A stretch of DNA of 33,705 nt from Gammaproteobacteria bacterium (GTDB taxonomy: Bacteria > Pseudomonadota > Gammaproteobacteria > Pseudomonadales > Azotimanducaceae): assembly GCA_020832085.1 (NCBI GenBank), contig JAFIFJ010000157.1:1-33705 (forward strand). Direction: 5' to 3'. Below the pieces are notes generated by a model. The model worked only from the letters and a program-made list of their open reading frames with translations. It ran no database searches and was not told the DNA's origin. Positions within the stretch are counted from its first letter, which is position 1. Each line of letters opens with the position of its first letter. Below, one piece after another: positions 1 through 11,085 of the stretch. Both the position numbers and the translations under genes were made by a program.

Positions 1-147
1 CCGTGTCGTGCTCCGGGCTCTTTGGCCCCCGTTATAAAGCCGCCCACAGCTATCGCCTTGGATCGGAGACCTTGTGGTGGGAGCGCAGCGCAGCCCGCGA
101 TGCGTGCCCAGCGGCAACGCCTGCTCGTTCTGCAACCCGGGCAGGGG
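1..147. other. Non-coding edge downstream of mrcA
   Basis: This stretch lies 3-prime to mrcA at the window edge. An open frame on the plus strand (3-227) is rich in Arg, Ala and Pro and has no recognisable domain or ribosome site, so I treat it as chance. I see no clear hairpin plus T-tract terminator for mrcA and no RNA gene. Confidence 0.4.
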
Positions 148-2592
148 TCAGAAGATCGACTCCGGCGTCGCCCCGGGTTCTGAAGGTGTCCCCTGGCGGC
201 TGGCGGTGGGTGCCGTCTCGACGGTGAAGAGCTCGAAGATGGCGTTAGTCTGATCGAGGCCGGCCGCTGCCCCGGTGGCTGGGTCGATGCGCAGGCGAAC
301 GACGCCGGGGGGCTGATCCCAGGTGAACTCGTCCACCCCGCGCAAGGCCGTTTCCATGAACTCGATCCACACCGGCAGGGCCGTATTGGAGCCGAACTCG
401 TTGTTGCCCAGGGGGCGGTTGTCCGCAAAGCCGATCCAGGCCACCGCAGCCAGTTCCGGCTGGTAGCCGGCAAACCAGGTGTCCGCCTCGTTGGTGGTGC
501 CGGTCTTGCCGCCGAGGTCGCTGCGCTCCAGTGATCGCGCCCGGCGGCCGGTGCCGTACTGGATCACGTCGCCGAGCAGGGAGTGCATGATGTAGGCGAT
601 GCGCTCGTCGAGGACCCGTGGCGCCTGGGTCAGCTCGTCCGGGAGGATGGCGGCAACGCTGCCGTTGCTGCTGCGGTCATTGCGGCGGTCGGCCTGGCAG
701 TCGCGCTGGCAGGCGATGAGCGGCTGGGTCCGGAACAGGGTCTCCTGGGCCTGATCGATGTGATCCACCAGCCAGGGCTCCACCAGGAAGCCGCCATTGG
801 CGAACACGGCATAACCTCGGGCCATGTCCAAGGGGGTCAGGGCCATGGTGCCGCCGCCGATGGCGAGCTGGAGGTTACGGGGAAAGCTCGCCGCATCGAA
901 GCCGAAGCGGGTGATGTGATCGATGATCTCGCTGGCGCCGATCTTCAGCAGCACGCGCATGGAGATCAGGTTCACCGACCGGTACAGCGCCGGACGCAGC
1001 CGGGTCGGGCCGCCGAACTGACCGCTGTCGTTGCGGGGCCGGTACATGGCCTCCAGGTTGGCATCCTCGAACACCAGCGGGGCGTCATTAAAGATGCTGG
1101 CAGCGGTCTCGCCGGCTTCGAGCGCAGCGGAATAGATGAAGGGCTTGAAGGCGGACCCGGGCTGGCGAGCGGCCTGAATGGCGTTGTTGAACTGAGACTG
1201 GCGGAAGTCGAAGCCGCCGACCATGGCGCGGATGGCGCCATCCTGGGGCCGGATCGCCACCAGGGCGCCCTGCACCTCCGGAACCTGACCCAGCCGCCAA
1301 CCGCCTTCCGCTTTGGCATTGACCCGCACCAGATGACCGCGATCCACCACGCGCCCGGGATGATCCGGACGCGCCCCGCGGCTGTTGACGGTCAGATACG
1401 GGCGCGCCCAGCGCATGTCCGCCAGTTCCACCCGGATCCGGCTGCGATCCGCCAGCAGGGCATCGAAACCTTCGTCATCGAAGTCGAGCACCAGGGCGGG
1501 CACTTCATCGCCCATGACCGGTGTCTGCTGCAGCGTGCGCGCCCAGCGATCGAGGGTCGCCTCGTCGTAGCCCTCGTCTGCCGGCGGCGGCGTCAGGGTG
1601 CGCTCCGGACCGCGATAGCCGTGGCGGCGGTCATAGGCCACCAGGCCGTTGCGCAGGGCCCGGTTGGCCGCTTCCTGCAGCGCCGGGTCGACACTGGTGA
1701 AGACCTCGAAACTGTCGTCGTAGGCACCGCGGCCATAGCGTTCCAGCACCTGCCGGCGCGCCCACTCCGCGACCCAGGGTGCTTCGAGATCCCGGCTGCG
1801 TTGGTGCAGGCGGGCGTTGTTCGGTGCGGCAATGGCGCGCTGATAGGTCTCGGTGTCGATGCTGCCCTGCTCCAGCATGTTGAACAGCACCAGGTTGCGG
1901 CGGCGCACGGCGCGCTCCGGGCCGCTCACGGGATTGCCGATGGAGGGCGCCTGGGGAATGCCGGCGAGCATGGCGAACTCGGCGACGTCGAGTTCAGCCA
2001 GGGGGCGGCCATAGTAGGTCAGGGCGGCGGCCTCGGCCCCGTAGGCGCGGTGTCCGAAGGGGATCACATTGAGATAAAGCTCCAGGATCTCGTCCTTGTC
2101 GAGCTCACGCTCGATCTTGACCGCCAGCAGCATCTCCTTGAACTTGCGCAGGAAGGTCTGCTCCAGGGTGAAGGAAATGTTGCGGGCAAGCTGCATGGTG
2201 ATGGTGCTCGCCCCAGGGGGAATTTCGTCAGGATTGGCGAGCAGTTGCACGGTTGACTTGACGAGCGTCACGAAATCGATCCCGCCGTGGCCGTAGAATC
2301 GCTTGTCTTCCGTATCGAGAACGGCGCGGATGAACAGGGGGGGAACCTGATTGATCGGCAGGGGGATGCGGCGCCGCTCGCCGTACTCGGCAATGAAGCT
2401 GCCGTCCTCGGCATAAATGCGCAGGGGAGTCTGCAGGCGCAGATCGCGATAGGTGGCGGCACTTGGAATTTGCGGATCGAGGTAGAGAAAAACCCCCGCA
2501 ATGACCATCACCGCGCCTGCCGCGCTGCTTCCAAGCGCGATGGCGATCCAGGTCAGAATTCCTGATATTTTAGGAAAACTCATTAAAATCAT
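148..2592 (-). CDS. mrcA: Penicillin-binding protein 1A, bifunctional transglycosylase/transpeptidase
   Basis: Class A PBP that polymerises lipid II into glycan strands and cross-links the peptides, anchored in the inner membrane facing the periplasm. The protein has 814 residues against about 850 in E. coli. An N-terminal membrane helix spans about residues 12-36. The GT51 domain follows, with the TEDKRFY motif near residue 94 (catalytic Glu about 95) and the GASTITMQLARN motif. A middle OB-like region leads to the transpeptidase, with SAFK (Ser about 480), an SVN motif and KTGTT near residue 695, so all active-site motifs are intact. ATG at 2592 or 2583 could be the start; AAGG lies just upstream of both and suits 2583 by spacing. 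It is divergent from pilM, as in Pseudomonas, where the same gene is called ponA. The identification is secure. Confidence 0.96.
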   Translation of the reverse strand: MILMSFPKISGILTWIAIALGSSAAGAVMVIAGVFLYLDPQIPSAATYRDLRLQTPLRIYAEDGSFIAEYGERRRIPLPINQVPPLFIRAVLDTEDKRFYGHGGIDFVTLVKSTVQLLANPDEIPPGASTITMQLARNISFTLEQTFLRKFKEMLLAVKIERELDKDEILELYLNVIPFGHRAYGAEAAALTYYGRPLAELDVAEFAMLAGIPQAPSIGNPVSGPERAVRRRNLVLFNMLEQGSIDTETYQRAIAAPNNARLHQRSRDLEAPWVAEWARRQVLERYGRGAYDDSFEVFTSVDPALQEAANRALRNGLVAYDRRHGYRGPERTLTPPPADEGYDEATLDRWARTLQQTPVMGDEVPALVLDFDDEGFDALLADRSRIRVELADMRWARPYLTVNSRGARPDHPGRVVDRGHLVRVNAKAEGGWRLGQVPEVQGALVAIRPQDGAIRAMVGGFDFRQSQFNNAIQAARQPGSAFKPFIYSAALEAGETAASIFNDAPLVFEDANLEAMYRPRNDSGQFGGPTRLRPALYRSVNLISMRVLLKIGASEIIDHITRFGFDAASFPRNLQLAIGGGTMALTPLDMARGYAVFANGGFLVEPWLVDHIDQAQETLFRTQPLIACQRDCQADRRNDRSSNGSVAAILPDELTQAPRVLDERIAYIMHSLLGDVIQYGTGRRARSLERSDLGGKTGTTNEADTWFAGYQPELAAVAWIGFADNRPLGNNEFGSNTALPVWIEFMETALRGVDEFTWDQPPGVVRLRIDPATGAAAGLDQTNAIFELFTVETAPTASRQGTPSEPGATPESIF

Positions 2593-2656
2593 TGCCTTAT
2601 GTTACGTTTCGCGGCCCAGGATTAAGTTGCTCAAAGGGCTGGTCACAGCGACATTA

Positions 2657-4350
<1,694 letters not shown>

Positions 4351-4353
4351 CCC

Positions 4354-4992
4354 ATGGCCCTCCAGGACACGCTGCAGCAGATTCAGAATTTCGACATCAA
4401 CAGCCTGGACATGAACAATCCAGGCGACTGGCCCATGCCCGTCAAGGCCATCGCCCTGGTGCTGATCTTCGCGCTGGCCATCGCTGGGGGTTATTTCGGC
4501 TACCTCACCGGCAAGCTCGAGCAGCTCGACCGCATCGCGCGTCAGGAAACCACCCTGCGCAGTGAGTTCGAGCGCAAGGCCCGTGACGCTGCCAACCTCG
4601 CCCTGCTGCGCCGGCAGCAGGAGGAAATGGAAGAGTCCTTCGGCGCCCTGCTGCGGCAACTGCCCACCGATACCGAAGTGCCCGGCCTGCTCGAAGACAT
4701 CACCATGACCGGACTCGACGCCGGCCTGAAGTTCAGCGCCATCGATCTGCAGCCTGAGCGCACCGCCGAGTTCTACCGCGAACTGCCCATTCAGATCACG
4801 GTGTCGGGGACCTACCACGCCATGGGCGCCTTCGTCAGCGGCGTCGCCAATCTGTCCCGCATCGTCACCCTGCACGACTTCAGCATCGCGCCGGTGGGCG
4901 GCGCGAGGGCGCGTCGTAGCGGCGAGGGTGAAGGCGAGCTGAACATGCAGATTGAGGCCCGCACCTACCGCTACCAGGACGGAGGTTCGTGA
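4354..4992 (+). CDS. pilO: Type IV pilus assembly protein PilO
   Basis: Bitopic inner-membrane protein that pairs with PilN and carries PilP, forming the bridge between the PilM ring and the secretin. The protein has 212 residues: a cytoplasmic N-terminus of about 28 residues, one membrane helix at about 29-50 and a coiled coil at about 50-95. The periplasmic domain contains the typical LPTDTEVPGLLEDI segment and an ITVSGTYHAMGAFVSGVANL stretch. It starts three bases after the pilN stop, with GGAGGAG just upstream. Its stop shares one base with the pilP ATG. Confidence 0.95.
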   Translation: MALQDTLQQIQNFDINSLDMNNPGDWPMPVKAIALVLIFALAIAGGYFGYLTGKLEQLDRIARQETTLRSEFERKARDAANLALLRRQQEEMEESFGALLRQLPTDTEVPGLLEDITMTGLDAGLKFSAIDLQPERTAEFYRELPIQITVSGTYHAMGAFVSGVANLSRIVTLHDFSIAPVGGARARRSGEGEGELNMQIEARTYRYQDGGS

Positions 4993-5513
4993 TGCTGCGA
5001 TCTCTCACCCTGCTGCTGCTGGCAACGATCCTGGCGGGCTGTTCCTCAGGACAGCAGCGCTTTACGGATCTCGAGGAATTCATGCGCGATGTCCAGGCGC
5101 GGCCTCAGCGGCCGCCGGATCCGCTGCCGGAGTTCAAGCCCTACGAACCCTTCGCCTACGGCGCCGCCGGTCAGCGCAGCCCCTTCGAACCACCGGTGGA
5201 ACAGCGGCGGCGCCCCGAGGGCATGCCTGAAGTCCAGCCCGACCCCAATCGGGTCAAGCAGTTTCTCGAACAGTTCACGCTCAACGACCTGAGAATGGTG
5301 GGCACGCTGGAGCGGGAGGCAGAGACCTACGCCCTGATCCGGGATGCACGGGGTGGCGTGCACCGGGTCACGGCCGGTGACTTCCTCGGGCCCAACCACG
5401 GCGAAATTCAGGCCATCGCCGAGGGCGGCATCGAAATCGAGGAAATCGTTCCGGACGGTATCGGAGGCTGGCTGCTGCGATCGCGGACCATTCGGCTGCA
5501 GCAGGACGGCTGA
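4992..5513 (+). CDS. pilP: Type IV pilus lipoprotein PilP
   Basis: Inner-membrane lipoprotein that links the PilN-PilO dimer to the periplasmic N0 domain of the PilQ secretin. The 173-residue protein has a short signal peptide ending in the lipobox LAGC (Cys about residue 17), a proline-rich flexible linker at about 30-75, and a C-terminal beta-sandwich domain holding the family pattern VGTLEREAETYALIRD and the GDFLGPNHGEI segment. I chose ATG 4992 over GTG 4989 because GGAGG at 4981-4985 is six bases from the ATG and only three from the GTG. The pilO stop overlaps it (TGATG). Confidence 0.95.
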   Translation: MLRSLTLLLLATILAGCSSGQQRFTDLEEFMRDVQARPQRPPDPLPEFKPYEPFAYGAAGQRSPFEPPVEQRRRPEGMPEVQPDPNRVKQFLEQFTLNDLRMVGTLEREAETYALIRDARGGVHRVTAGDFLGPNHGEIQAIAEGGIEIEEIVPDGIGGWLLRSRTIRLQQDG

Positions 5514-5652
5514 CAGAGGACAACCCGAAGGCCACGAAGCCGCCGTCGACAGGCTGACGACCGGGTTCATGGCCAGCGAAGTTGAACATGGGGCGCGCAC
5601 GCAAGTGTGGCGCAGTGCTGGATGATCCAGCAGATCAATCGGGGATTTCATC

Positions 5653-7752
5653 ATGCGAGCACTGATGCGAAGCAACAGGGAGTGGGCGGAGGGCGGCCGC
5701 GCGCGCCGACTTCTAACGCTGCTGGGCATCGTGGCGCTGGCGGTGTCGGCCCAGACCCGGGCGGGAACGCTGGAAGACATTCGGTTTTCGAGTCTGCCCA
5801 ATGACGTGACCCAGATCGAATTGCGGTTCGACTCGGCACCTCCAGATCCATCCGGCTACACCATCGACCAGCCGGCGCGGATCGCCATTGACCTGGACGG
5901 CGTGACGAGCGCGCTCGCCTCCCGCTATCACAGCCTCGGGACCGGCAACGCGCGCAGCGTGACCGTTGTGGAAGCCGACCAACGCCTTCGGGTCATCGTC
6001 AACCTCACCCGCCTGGTGCCCTACGAGACCCGGGTGCGGGGCAATTCTCTGTTTCTCGACGTGGGTTCCATCGGCGAATCCAGCGGCCCGGTGGCCGAAC
6101 CCACAGCTACGGTACGCACCCGGCCAGCCGAGGCGGGACCATCGGAAATCCGCGATATCGACTTCCGCCGTGGTCCCGAAGGCGAGGGTCAGGTGATCGT
6201 GAGACTTTCGAACCCGCGGGCGCCGGTGGACGTCCTCAGCGAAGCGGGCACGATTCGCATCGAGGTCGGCTCCACCAATCTGCCCCAGGCCCTGCGCCGT
6301 CGCCTCGACGTCACCGATTTCGCCACCCCTGTGTCTACCGTGGATGCGGTGGAGCAGGCCGGACGGGCAGTGATCACCATCCGGCCCCGGGGCGAGTACG
6401 ACTACCTGGCCTTCCAGGCCGATGACACGCTGACCGTGAACGTGCGCCGCCTTCGGCCTGACGAGGCTGCCCGCCTGGACGATCCCTTCCGCTTCCGCGG
6501 TGACAAACTGTCCCTGAACTTCCAGGACATCGAGGTCCGGGCGGTACTGCAGCTGATCGCGGACTTCACCGACATGAACCTGGTGGCCAGCGACACAGTC
6601 AGCGGACGCATCACGCTGCGGCTGCAGAACGTGCCCTGGGATCAGGCCCTGGAAATCGTCCTGCGCACCAAGGGACTGGACAAGCGGGAGGTGGGCAATG
6701 TCCTGATGGTCGGGCCGGCCGCGGAGATTGCCGCCCGCGAACGCCAGGAATTGGACAACCAGCGGCAGATCCAGGAACTCGCACCGCTGCGTTCGGAATT
6801 CATCCAGGTTCGCTACGCCAATGCCGCCCAGATCGTCCAGCTGTTCCGGGCCGGCGAGGGCGAGGGCCGTCTGCTGTCCGAGCGCGGCAGCGTCATCGTC
6901 GACGATCGCACCAACGCCATCATCATCACCGACACTTCCGAGCGTCTGGCCGATATCCGCCGGGTCATGCAGCAACTCGACATCCCGGTCCGGCAGGTGC
7001 AGATCGAGGCGCGGATCGTGACCGCCAACACCAACTTCACCGAGTCCCTGGGCATTCGCTGGGGCGGTGGATACCGCAACAACGTCGGCTCCGGAGACAA
7101 CTTCCTGACCATTGGCGGCAGCCAGCCGACCCTTGCCGAGGCCGGGACCGGGGCGGTCACCTTCCCGGACGCCTTCGCCGTCGATCTTCCCGTGGCAGCG
7201 GCAACCTCCTCCTTCGCCATCGGCATCACCGGCCAGGACTACCTGCTTGACCTGGAGATTTCCGCCCTGGCCTCGGATGGCCAGGCTGAGGTGGTGGCCC
7301 GGCCCAAGGTCATCACCGCGGACAAGCAGACGGCGACCGTGGCTTCGGGGGTGGAGATTCCCTTCCAGGAGGCCGCGGCCAGCGGTGCGACGGCAACCCA
7401 GTTCAAGGAAGCCGTGCTCTCGCTCGAAGTCACGCCGCAGATCACGCCTGATGATCGCATCATCATGGATCTGGCGGTGAACCAGGATTCGGTGGGGGCG
7501 ATTTTCGGCGGTATCCCGAGCATCAACACCAACTCGATCACCACCCAGGTCCTGGTGGATAATGGCCAGACTCTGGTGCTTGGCGGCATCTTTCAGACCA
7601 GTTCCAACCGGCAGACGGACAAGACTCCCTTCCTCGGCGATCTGCCCTTCGTCGGTGGCCTGTTCCGCCGCAATCTGCAGAGCGAGGACAAACAGGAACT
7701 GCTGATCTTCATCACGCCGCGTATCATTCAGGATACCTTGACCCAGCGCTGA
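5653..7752 (+). CDS. pilQ: Type IV pilus secretin PilQ
   Basis: Outer-membrane secretin that forms the gated pore through which the pilus fibre passes. The 699-residue protein starts with a signal peptide of about 37 residues. Two AMIN domains (about 42-135 and 160-265), which bind peptidoglycan, come next. A secretin/TonB short N-terminal domain follows at about 287-365 (LSLNFQDIEVRAVLQLIADF). Then comes a NolW-type N1 domain at about 380-450 and the secretin barrel at about 530-695, with the hallmark VLVDNGQTLVLGGIF and a C-terminal TPRII. ATG 5653 is preceded by GGGGA. A 139-base gap from pilP with no clear terminator suggests it is still part of the operon. Confidence 0.96.
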   Translation: MRALMRSNREWAEGGRARRLLTLLGIVALAVSAQTRAGTLEDIRFSSLPNDVTQIELRFDSAPPDPSGYTIDQPARIAIDLDGVTSALASRYHSLGTGNARSVTVVEADQRLRVIVNLTRLVPYETRVRGNSLFLDVGSIGESSGPVAEPTATVRTRPAEAGPSEIRDIDFRRGPEGEGQVIVRLSNPRAPVDVLSEAGTIRIEVGSTNLPQALRRRLDVTDFATPVSTVDAVEQAGRAVITIRPRGEYDYLAFQADDTLTVNVRRLRPDEAARLDDPFRFRGDKLSLNFQDIEVRAVLQLIADFTDMNLVASDTVSGRITLRLQNVPWDQALEIVLRTKGLDKREVGNVLMVGPAAEIAARERQELDNQRQIQELAPLRSEFIQVRYANAAQIVQLFRAGEGEGRLLSERGSVIVDDRTNAIIITDTSERLADIRRVMQQLDIPVRQVQIEARIVTANTNFTESLGIRWGGGYRNNVGSGDNFLTIGGSQPTLAEAGTGAVTFPDAFAVDLPVAAATSSFAIGITGQDYLLDLEISALASDGQAEVVARPKVITADKQTATVASGVEIPFQEAAASGATATQFKEAVLSLEVTPQITPDDRIIMDLAVNQDSVGAIFGGIPSINTNSITTQVLVDNGQTLVLGGIFQTSSNRQTDKTPFLGDLPFVGGLFRRNLQSEDKQELLIFITPRIIQDTLTQR

Positions 7753-7860
7753 GCTGAGCGGCAAGGTTTACGGGGGCAGGCCAACGCCGCTTCGCCCCTC
7801 GAGCACTGGTAGCCGGCACTGCCGGCAGCAGCAGATAAGCCCCGTCGGGCCCCCGGTCGC

Positions 7861-7875
7861 ACTCCAGTATGGAGT
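7861..7875. repeat. Perfect inverted repeat upstream of aroK
   Basis: ACTCCA-GTA-TGGAGT is a six-base inverted repeat with a three-base centre, about 55 bases before the aroK start. It sits in the 177-base pilQ-aroK gap, which also has a weaker GCCGG/CCGGC hairpin at 7812-7826. It could be an operator or a small mRNA hairpin; there is no T-tract to support a terminator. Confidence 0.3.
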
Positions 7876-7929
7876 CTCGAGTGGGTGGCCCGCGCGGTCA
7901 CTTTGGGCATGCTTCGGTTCTGAGAGGGC

Positions 7930-8454
7930 ATGGAGAAACCTCGCAACGTATTCCTGATCGGTCCTATGGGAGCGGGCAAGACCACAGTGGGCAAACTGCT
8001 CGCTGATGCGCTTGGCCTGGAGTTCCTCGATACCGACCGCGAGATCGAGCAGCGCACCGGCGCCGATATCGCCTGGATCTTCGATGTCGAAGGCGAGGAG
8101 GGATTCCGCCGTCGGGAGGAATCCATGCTCGATGAACTGACGGCACGTCAGGGCGTCCTGGTGGCCACCGGGGGCGGGGCGGTGATCAGCGAAGAGAACC
8201 GCAAGCGTCTGGTGAGTCGCGGCACGGTGATCTATCTCGATGCCCCCCTCGACCAGCAGGTGGAGCGGACCAGCCACGATCGCAATCGCCCCCTGCTGCA
8301 GGACGGAGAGCCCCGGGACGTCCTCGAAAGACTGAGGGATGAGCGGGATCCGCTCTATCGCGAGGTGGCGGATTTCGTCTTTACTGCAGACCGCCGTTCG
8401 GCCAAAGTGCTGGCGGGAGAGATCGCGCGGGTACTGCGGGAGGGCCAGGACTGA
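7930..8454 (+). CDS. aroK: Shikimate kinase
   Basis: Phosphorylates shikimate at O3 with ATP in the chorismate pathway, in the cytoplasm. The 174-residue protein has the P-loop [12 protein letters not shown] at residues 11-22. The shikimate-binding [11 protein letters not shown] lies at about 36, FRRREE at about 58 and the GGGAV loop at about 80. The lid-region arginine lies in the DRNRPLL segment. ATG 7930 has GAGAGGG just upstream. The aroK-aroB order after pilQ is the conserved gammaproteobacterial arrangement. Length is normal for AroK. Confidence 0.95.
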   Translation: MEKPRNVFLIGPMGAGKTTVGKLLADALGLEFLDTDREIEQRTGADIAWIFDVEGEEGFRRREESMLDELTARQGVLVATGGGAVISEENRKRLVSRGTVIYLDAPLDQQVERTSHDRNRPLLQDGEPRDVLERLRDERDPLYREVADFVFTADRRSAKVLAGEIARVLREGQD

Positions 8455-8489
8455 AAGCGCAACTTCGCGAAGCCGGTGGCAGGACGTCG

Positions 8490-9590
8490 GTGCGCCGACT
8501 CTCGGTGCAGCTGCCTGGCGAAGTGCGTGACCGCAGCTACCCCATCCTGATCGGGCCCGGCCTGCTCGACGACGGCGCCACCCTGCGCAACTGGGTCAGC
8601 GGCCGCGAAGTATTCATCCTCACCAATGCCACGGTTGCCCCCCTCTATCTGGCGCGCGTCGAAGCTGCCTTCTCAGACTGCCGGCTGGGCACCCTGGTGC
8701 TTCCGGACGGCGAAAGCCACAAGCATCTGGGCACCCTGGACCGCATCATTGGCGCCCTGCTCGAACAGCGCCACTCCCGGTCGACGACCCTGCTGGCCCT
8801 TGGCGGCGGCGTGATCGGGGACATGACGGGCTTCGCTGCGGCCTGCTATCAGCGCGGGGTGGATTTCATTCAGGTGCCCACCACCCTGCTCGCCCAGGTG
8901 GATTCGTCCATTGGCGGCAAGACGGCCGTGAATCACGCCCTGGGCAAGAACATGATCGGGGCCTTCCATCAGCCTCGCGGCGTGCTCATCGATACCGACG
9001 TGCTCGCAACCCTGCCCCAGCGGGAACTTGCGGCCGGACTGGCCGAGGTCATCAAGTACGGCTGCATTCGTGACCTGCAGTTCTTCGCCTGGCTGGAATC
9101 CAACATGCCGGCCCTGCTGGCCCGGGATCCGGACGCACTTGCCCAGGCAATCCTGCGCTCCTGTGAGACCAAGGCGGAAGTGGTGGCCCTCGATGAGCGC
9201 GAGTCCGGCCTGCGCGCCATCCTCAACTTCGGGCACACCTTCGGCCATGCCATCGAGACCCACACCGGCTACCAGAGCTGGCTCCATGGCGAAGCCGTGG
9301 CGGTGGGCATGGTCATCGCCGCCCGGCTTTCGGCCGCGCTGGGCATGCTGTCGGCGGCCGACGCAGACCGGATCGAGGCTCTGGTCCGGGCCGCCGGCCT
9401 GCCCACCGCTCCGCCTTCCGATCTCGGCGCAGCGGCGTTTCTCGATCACATGGCCGTTGACAAGAAGGTCGTGGATGGGCGCCTGCGCTTGATCGTTCTC
9501 GACGGACTCGGCTCCGCGGTGGTTCGGGGCGACATCGAGCAGGGCGTGATCGTCGCCACGCTGCTGGCCGCCGGAGCACCTCATGAGTGA
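8490..9590 (+). CDS. aroB: 3-dehydroquinate synthase
   Basis: Converts DAHP to 3-dehydroquinate, the second step of the shikimate pathway, using NAD and a divalent metal. The 366-residue protein has the nucleotide-binding GGGVIGD at residues 105-111, the active-site stretch [13 protein letters not shown] at about 138-150, and metal ligands Glu186 (LAEVIKYG), His249 (NFGHTFGH) and His266 (LHGEAV). The start is GTG 8490 with AGGA about five bases upstream; a start 35 bases after aroK fits an operon. The last eight bases overlap the start of the following SPOR-domain gene. Confidence 0.96.
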   Translation: MRRLSVQLPGEVRDRSYPILIGPGLLDDGATLRNWVSGREVFILTNATVAPLYLARVEAAFSDCRLGTLVLPDGESHKHLGTLDRIIGALLEQRHSRSTTLLALGGGVIGDMTGFAAACYQRGVDFIQVPTTLLAQVDSSIGGKTAVNHALGKNMIGAFHQPRGVLIDTDVLATLPQRELAAGLAEVIKYGCIRDLQFFAWLESNMPALLARDPDALAQAILRSCETKAEVVALDERESGLRAILNFGHTFGHAIETHTGYQSWLHGEAVAVGMVIAARLSAALGMLSAADADRIEALVRAAGLPTAPPSDLGAAAFLDHMAVDKKVVDGRLRLIVLDGLGSAVVRGDIEQGVIVATLLAAGAPHE

Positions 9591-11073
9591 ATCAGGCGCT
9601 TCGGGGGACCCCGGACGCGACCGGACGGCGGAGCGGTTTGCCGCGCTGGGGCTGGATCGGGATCCGTTTCCTGAATCCGACCTCCACGTCGACTTCTTCA
9701 GCCGCGGTGGCCGCGAACGTCACCTCGATGCGCTGGCCGATCTCTGGGGGCTTGGGCGTCCGCTGGTCCTGGTCACCGGCCCCGCCGGAGTGGGCCGATC
9801 CACCTGTTTCCACGCCCTCATGCGGCGCCTGCCCGACGACGTGCGTTCGGCGCGGGTGACGGCCGGCGTATTCCTGTCGGCCCGCAATCTGCTGCAGGCC
9901 GTGGCGCGCGCCATGGGACTGGCCGTGGATGCCGAGGAGGATCGTGACGAGATCAGGGAACGGGTCTATCAGCAGATCACGGAGCTCAGCTCGACCCGAA
10001 CCCTGTGTGCGGTGCTGGTGGACGATGCCGACGAACTCGAAGCCGATGCCCTCGAGGAGCTGATCAGCCTCGCCGAGCTCTCGGCAGAGACTCCCAACGT
10101 CCGGGTCCTGCTGTTTGGGGGTGAGGGGCTGCGAAGGGTTCTCGCCGACGCCGTGGGCGCAGACCGGGTCGATCCGCTGGCCCACGAAGTAAGCCTCGAG
10201 CCCTATACGCTCAATGAGCTGCGGGGCTACCTGCAGTTCCGACTCGCCCGCGCCGGCCTGTCCGGAGCATCGCCGTTCACCGAGCAGGACTACCAGGATA
10301 TCTACGTGGCCTCGCGCGGCCTGCCGCGGGATGCCAACAAGGAGGCGCGACGCATCCTGCTCTCCCGCAGCGGCCGTCTGTCACCGGCGCAGATCCGGGT
10401 CATCGGCGCCGGCGTCGCCGCCTTTGTCGTCATCGGCCTGCTCATTGTCCTGCTCAGCCCGAGTCCGTCCGAGCCGGCGCCGCAAGCCGTCCGCGAGCTG
10501 CCCGTCCCGGTCGCCCCCACCGTTGATCTGACCCTGCCGGCCCAGGCGGCAGCACCTTCCGGCACCCGGGAGTCGTCACCGTCGCCGTCAGGGCTTCGTG
10601 ACGGGGGTTGGGTACCGCTGGGGAGCGCTTTCGATAGCGACACCGATAGCGCTACCGATAGCGAAGCCTGGGAGGATGCATCCGGGGTGGCCGCGAGAAT
10701 GGAAGCCGAGCCGGTGACAGAGGAAGCGGCAGCGGCTCCGGCCAGCCCGCCCGTCGCGGCTGCGCCAGCCGCCGCCGCGCCGGCCACTGAAGGGCATGCT
10801 CTGCTCGGCCGGGACGCGTCGAGGTTCGTGCTGCAGGTGCTGGTGCTGTCGGCCCGGGACCGGGCCGACGCCTGGGTCGAACAGCAGCAGAACCCCGAAG
10901 CTTACGAGATCTACAGCCGGACCCGGAACGGAGCGACCCAGTACGTCGTCCTCCATGGCGACTACCCCGATCGCAGTGCCGCCAGCGCGGCCGCAGCCGG
11001 CGTGGCCCGCGCTACCGGGCAGACACCCTTCCTGCGCGACATGGCATCGGTGCAGCGCGAACTGGAGGATTGA
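9583..11073 (+). CDS. damX: DamX-like protein: AAA-type ATPase domain plus SPOR domain
   Basis: Predicted inner-membrane protein that binds septal peptidoglycan through a C-terminal SPOR domain. The 496-residue protein has an ExeA-like AAA domain at about 20-260, one membrane helix at about 271-291, a long Ala/Pro/Ser/acidic linker at about 292-400 and the SPOR domain at about 408-490 ([20 protein letters not shown] and the typical [11 protein letters not shown]). The Walker A motif reads GPAGVGRST (66-74), with Arg where Lys is usual; Walker B is LVDDAD at about 145. The start overlaps aroB by eight bases. E. coli DamX lacks the AAA domain; the position after aroB and the architecture match the PA5037 type of Pseudomonas. 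The symbol is by context and the SPOR domain, not certain. Confidence 0.85.
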   Translation: MSESGASGDPGRDRTAERFAALGLDRDPFPESDLHVDFFSRGGRERHLDALADLWGLGRPLVLVTGPAGVGRSTCFHALMRRLPDDVRSARVTAGVFLSARNLLQAVARAMGLAVDAEEDRDEIRERVYQQITELSSTRTLCAVLVDDADELEADALEELISLAELSAETPNVRVLLFGGEGLRRVLADAVGADRVDPLAHEVSLEPYTLNELRGYLQFRLARAGLSGASPFTEQDYQDIYVASRGLPRDANKEARRILLSRSGRLSPAQIRVIGAGVAAFVVIGLLIVLLSPSPSEPAPQAVRELPVPVAPTVDLTLPAQAAAPSGTRESSPSPSGLRDGGWVPLGSAFDSDTDSATDSEAWEDASGVAARMEAEPVTEEAAAAPASPPVAAAPAAAAPATEGHALLGRDASRFVLQVLVLSARDRADAWVEQQQNPEAYEIYSRTRNGATQYVVLHGDYPDRSAASAAAAGVARATGQTPFLRDMASVQRELED

Positions 11074-11085
11074 CGACAGCAGGCG

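Noticed and set aside
583..2256. A 557-codon open frame on the plus strand opposite mrcA
   Set aside because: It is fully antisense to a gene with all PBP1A motifs. Long antisense frames arise easily in GC-rich DNA, and its composition (Gly/His/Gln/Ala) has no domain.
5713..7764. A 683-codon open frame opposite pilQ
   Set aside because: It is antisense to an intact secretin with conserved motifs; the frame is open only because stop codons are rare in the complementary strand of GC-rich codons.
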